A stretch of DNA of 64,000 bases from Rhabdornis inornatus. Taxonomy: Eukaryota > Chordata > Aves > Passeriformes > Rhabdornithidae. The notes beneath the pieces were generated by a model, which worked only from the letters and a program-made list of their open reading frames with translations, searched no databases and was not told the DNA's origin. The position numbers were made by a program, and so were the translations under genes. Of this stretch, positions 62,501 to 64,000 are shown one piece after another; positions within the stretch are counted from its first letter, which is position 1, and every line of letters starts with the position of its first letter. The stretch covers positions 186,001 through 250,000 of the forward strand of contig VWZS01002844.1 in the NCBI GenBank assembly GCA_013397075.1, given 5' to 3'.

Positions 62501-63756
62501 CCAAAAGTCATTTGAGCCTTGTGGGTACTGAATAGAATATTTCCAACCCAGGCCAGGCCTTGCTTAGCACCATTGGTCAGTAATGGAATATTCTTTAAAT
62601 CATTCTTTAGCACTTCGTAAACTTCCTCACGTGCTGAGTTATGTCACAGGCATTGCTTTTTGTTTAGGGACACTTGAGCATGAGGACTTGATGTAAACAA
62701 AAACCTCCCCTCTGTGTTGTTTGGCTCATTTTCAAATGTCGTAAGGAAGTAATCTTTACTGTGATACTGTAAGGAAGAGGAATACATGCTATTTCTGAGA
62801 GAAACAAATAATATTCTCTCACATCTTTTCTGAAGGAAACAGTTTCTTATTTTTAATAGCCTTTAACTTGGCATTATAAATTGTGCCTTCATATAAAGCT
62901 TTAATAATCTGCAAACTGCACAGGCAGCACATCTGTGAGTCTTAAATAGTCAATATCATAATATCTATTCATTGTGAGAGTCCTTGACCTTAAACTGTAA
63001 GAACAACTCTTTAGAGCTTTATGCTTCACCATGTCACATCCCTCAGTGTCACCCCAAAGAGCAGAGGTGATTTGAGGTGAGCAGTGGCTTGGTCAGGGCA
63101 GTCTGAAGCAGTCCCTGACACAAAACACTGCTGGACATGGACCTGCACTGCTCACTTGGTCTGTCCCTTTCCTGCAGCCTTGCCTGCTGCCAGAGCTGGT
63201 GTTCCTCTGCTGGAACACGAGCCAGCTGGTGCATCTTTCAACTTTTGTATTATTTGATGCACTTATCTTGAACTTCTGTCAAGCCAGGTTTTATGAAATA
63301 GTGTTAACTGAAGTATACACTGGTCATCAAGTACTCCTTTCAACTTGTGATTAAGCAGGGCAGACACATTAACTTTGAAAACCCCCTGCTCTTTGAAGAC
63401 TATTTTCTGTTTTCCTCATAATTGTGTTTGATATTTAAAGCAGTTTTTAAAAGTTTAGAAGCAGAGGGAGGCATCTGCCACTGGCACCTAAGAGCCTAAC
63501 AGTGTTTGTCACTGGGGGAGAGGTCCCTGGCATTGCTCACTTCACCTGTGGAGTCTGAAGGGGAAAGTTCTGGGACTGCTGTTTGCTGTCCTCACCTGTG
63601 GACACTGAACTTACCCCTTCTGTAACTACCAGCCTGGGTGACTTTTCCCTCAGAAGAATCTGCTTTCATGTTCTGCATGAATCCATTTTGAAAAGGATTA
63701 TCTTGATTTTTGTTTTTTTAATCAGCAGCTTCTGAGCCAGCTTGGTTTGAGTGCTT
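59531..63756. other. Intergenic, no gene recognised
   Basis: Open frames are short and unrelated to known families. No RNA gene, array or further exon is recognised. Confidence 0.7.
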
Positions 63757-64000
63757 CACAGAATCATTCAGGCAAAAGACTTGCCAGCCCATGGAGTGCC
63801 AGCTGTGCCAGCTGTGCCCAATCCCCACCTTGTCCCCAGCCCAGAGCACTGAGTGCATGTCCAGGCCTTCCTTGGACACCTGCAGGGATGGGGACTCCAA
63901 ACCTCCCTGGTCAGCCGCTGCTGATGTTTGACATCCCTTTCTGTGAAGAAACTCCTGCTGATGTGCAACCTGAACCTCCCCTGGCACAGCTTGAGTCTAT
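63757..64000 (-). mobile_element. CR1 LINE fragment (3' end), runs off the window
   Basis: Read on the minus strand, the sequence follows the 3' portion of chicken-repeat-1 elements: CCAGGGGAGGTTCAGGTTG, then TTTCTTCACAGAAAGGG, CCAGGGAGG, GAGTCCCCATCCCTGCAGGT and the terminal ATGATTCTGTGA. The element is moderately diverged and its 5' side continues beyond 64000. CR1 supports a bird or other sauropsid host. Confidence 0.93.

Overview
The window is vertebrate nuclear DNA, most likely from a bird. It holds two spliced, highly conserved protein-coding genes with GT-AG introns, a CpG-rich promoter, vertebrate-style micro- and minisatellites, and one clear CR1 LINE fragment at the right edge. There is no operon structure and no prokaryotic or viral gene. 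Most open reading frames are chance openings in GC-rich or tandem-repeat DNA.

Region 1 (1-34,913, minus strand) is NLK, the Nemo-like MAP-kinase-related Ser/Thr kinase. Ten coding exons can be placed to the base, all with consistent phase. They encode 508 complete codons: a low-complexity His/Ala/Gln/Pro N-terminus, the full kinase domain (glycine loop, VALK lysine, HRD, DFG, TQE activation loop, APE) and most of the C-terminal tail. The last coding exon, expected to add about 18 residues, is not visible and should lie beyond the left edge. Intron 1 is about 21.5 kb. The introns carry a 10-bp-period E-box array, an 88-bp exact duplication flanking exon 5, a 20-bp minisatellite and a CATC microsatellite.

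Region 2 (about 34.9-36.7 kb) is the NLK upstream region: a GC-rich stretch, a 107-bp assembly gap (N), and a CpG island with nine CCAAT boxes in one orientation, GC boxes, and a good plus-strand splice donor at its far side. This looks like a bidirectional promoter.

Region 3 (36.7-56.5 kb) has no recognisable coding gene. It contains one CpG-rich patch (about 52.54-53.04 kb) that could be the promoter or 5' exon of the next gene.

Region 4 (56,566-59.3 kb, plus strand) is LYRM9, a 77-residue LYR-motif protein in three coding exons. Its first coding exon begins at a splice acceptor inside the last copy of a 69-bp triple tandem repeat. Downstream of its stop are a roughly 17-copy 20/21-bp minisatellite and the first canonical AATAAA. 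NLK and LYRM9 are head to head, with about 21.7 kb between start codons. The rest, to 64,000, is non-coding as far as can be seen and ends in the CR1 fragment. The two genes have no known joint pathway: NLK regulates transcription factors in Wnt/TGF-beta/Notch signalling, while LYRM9 belongs to a family of mitochondrial accessory proteins.
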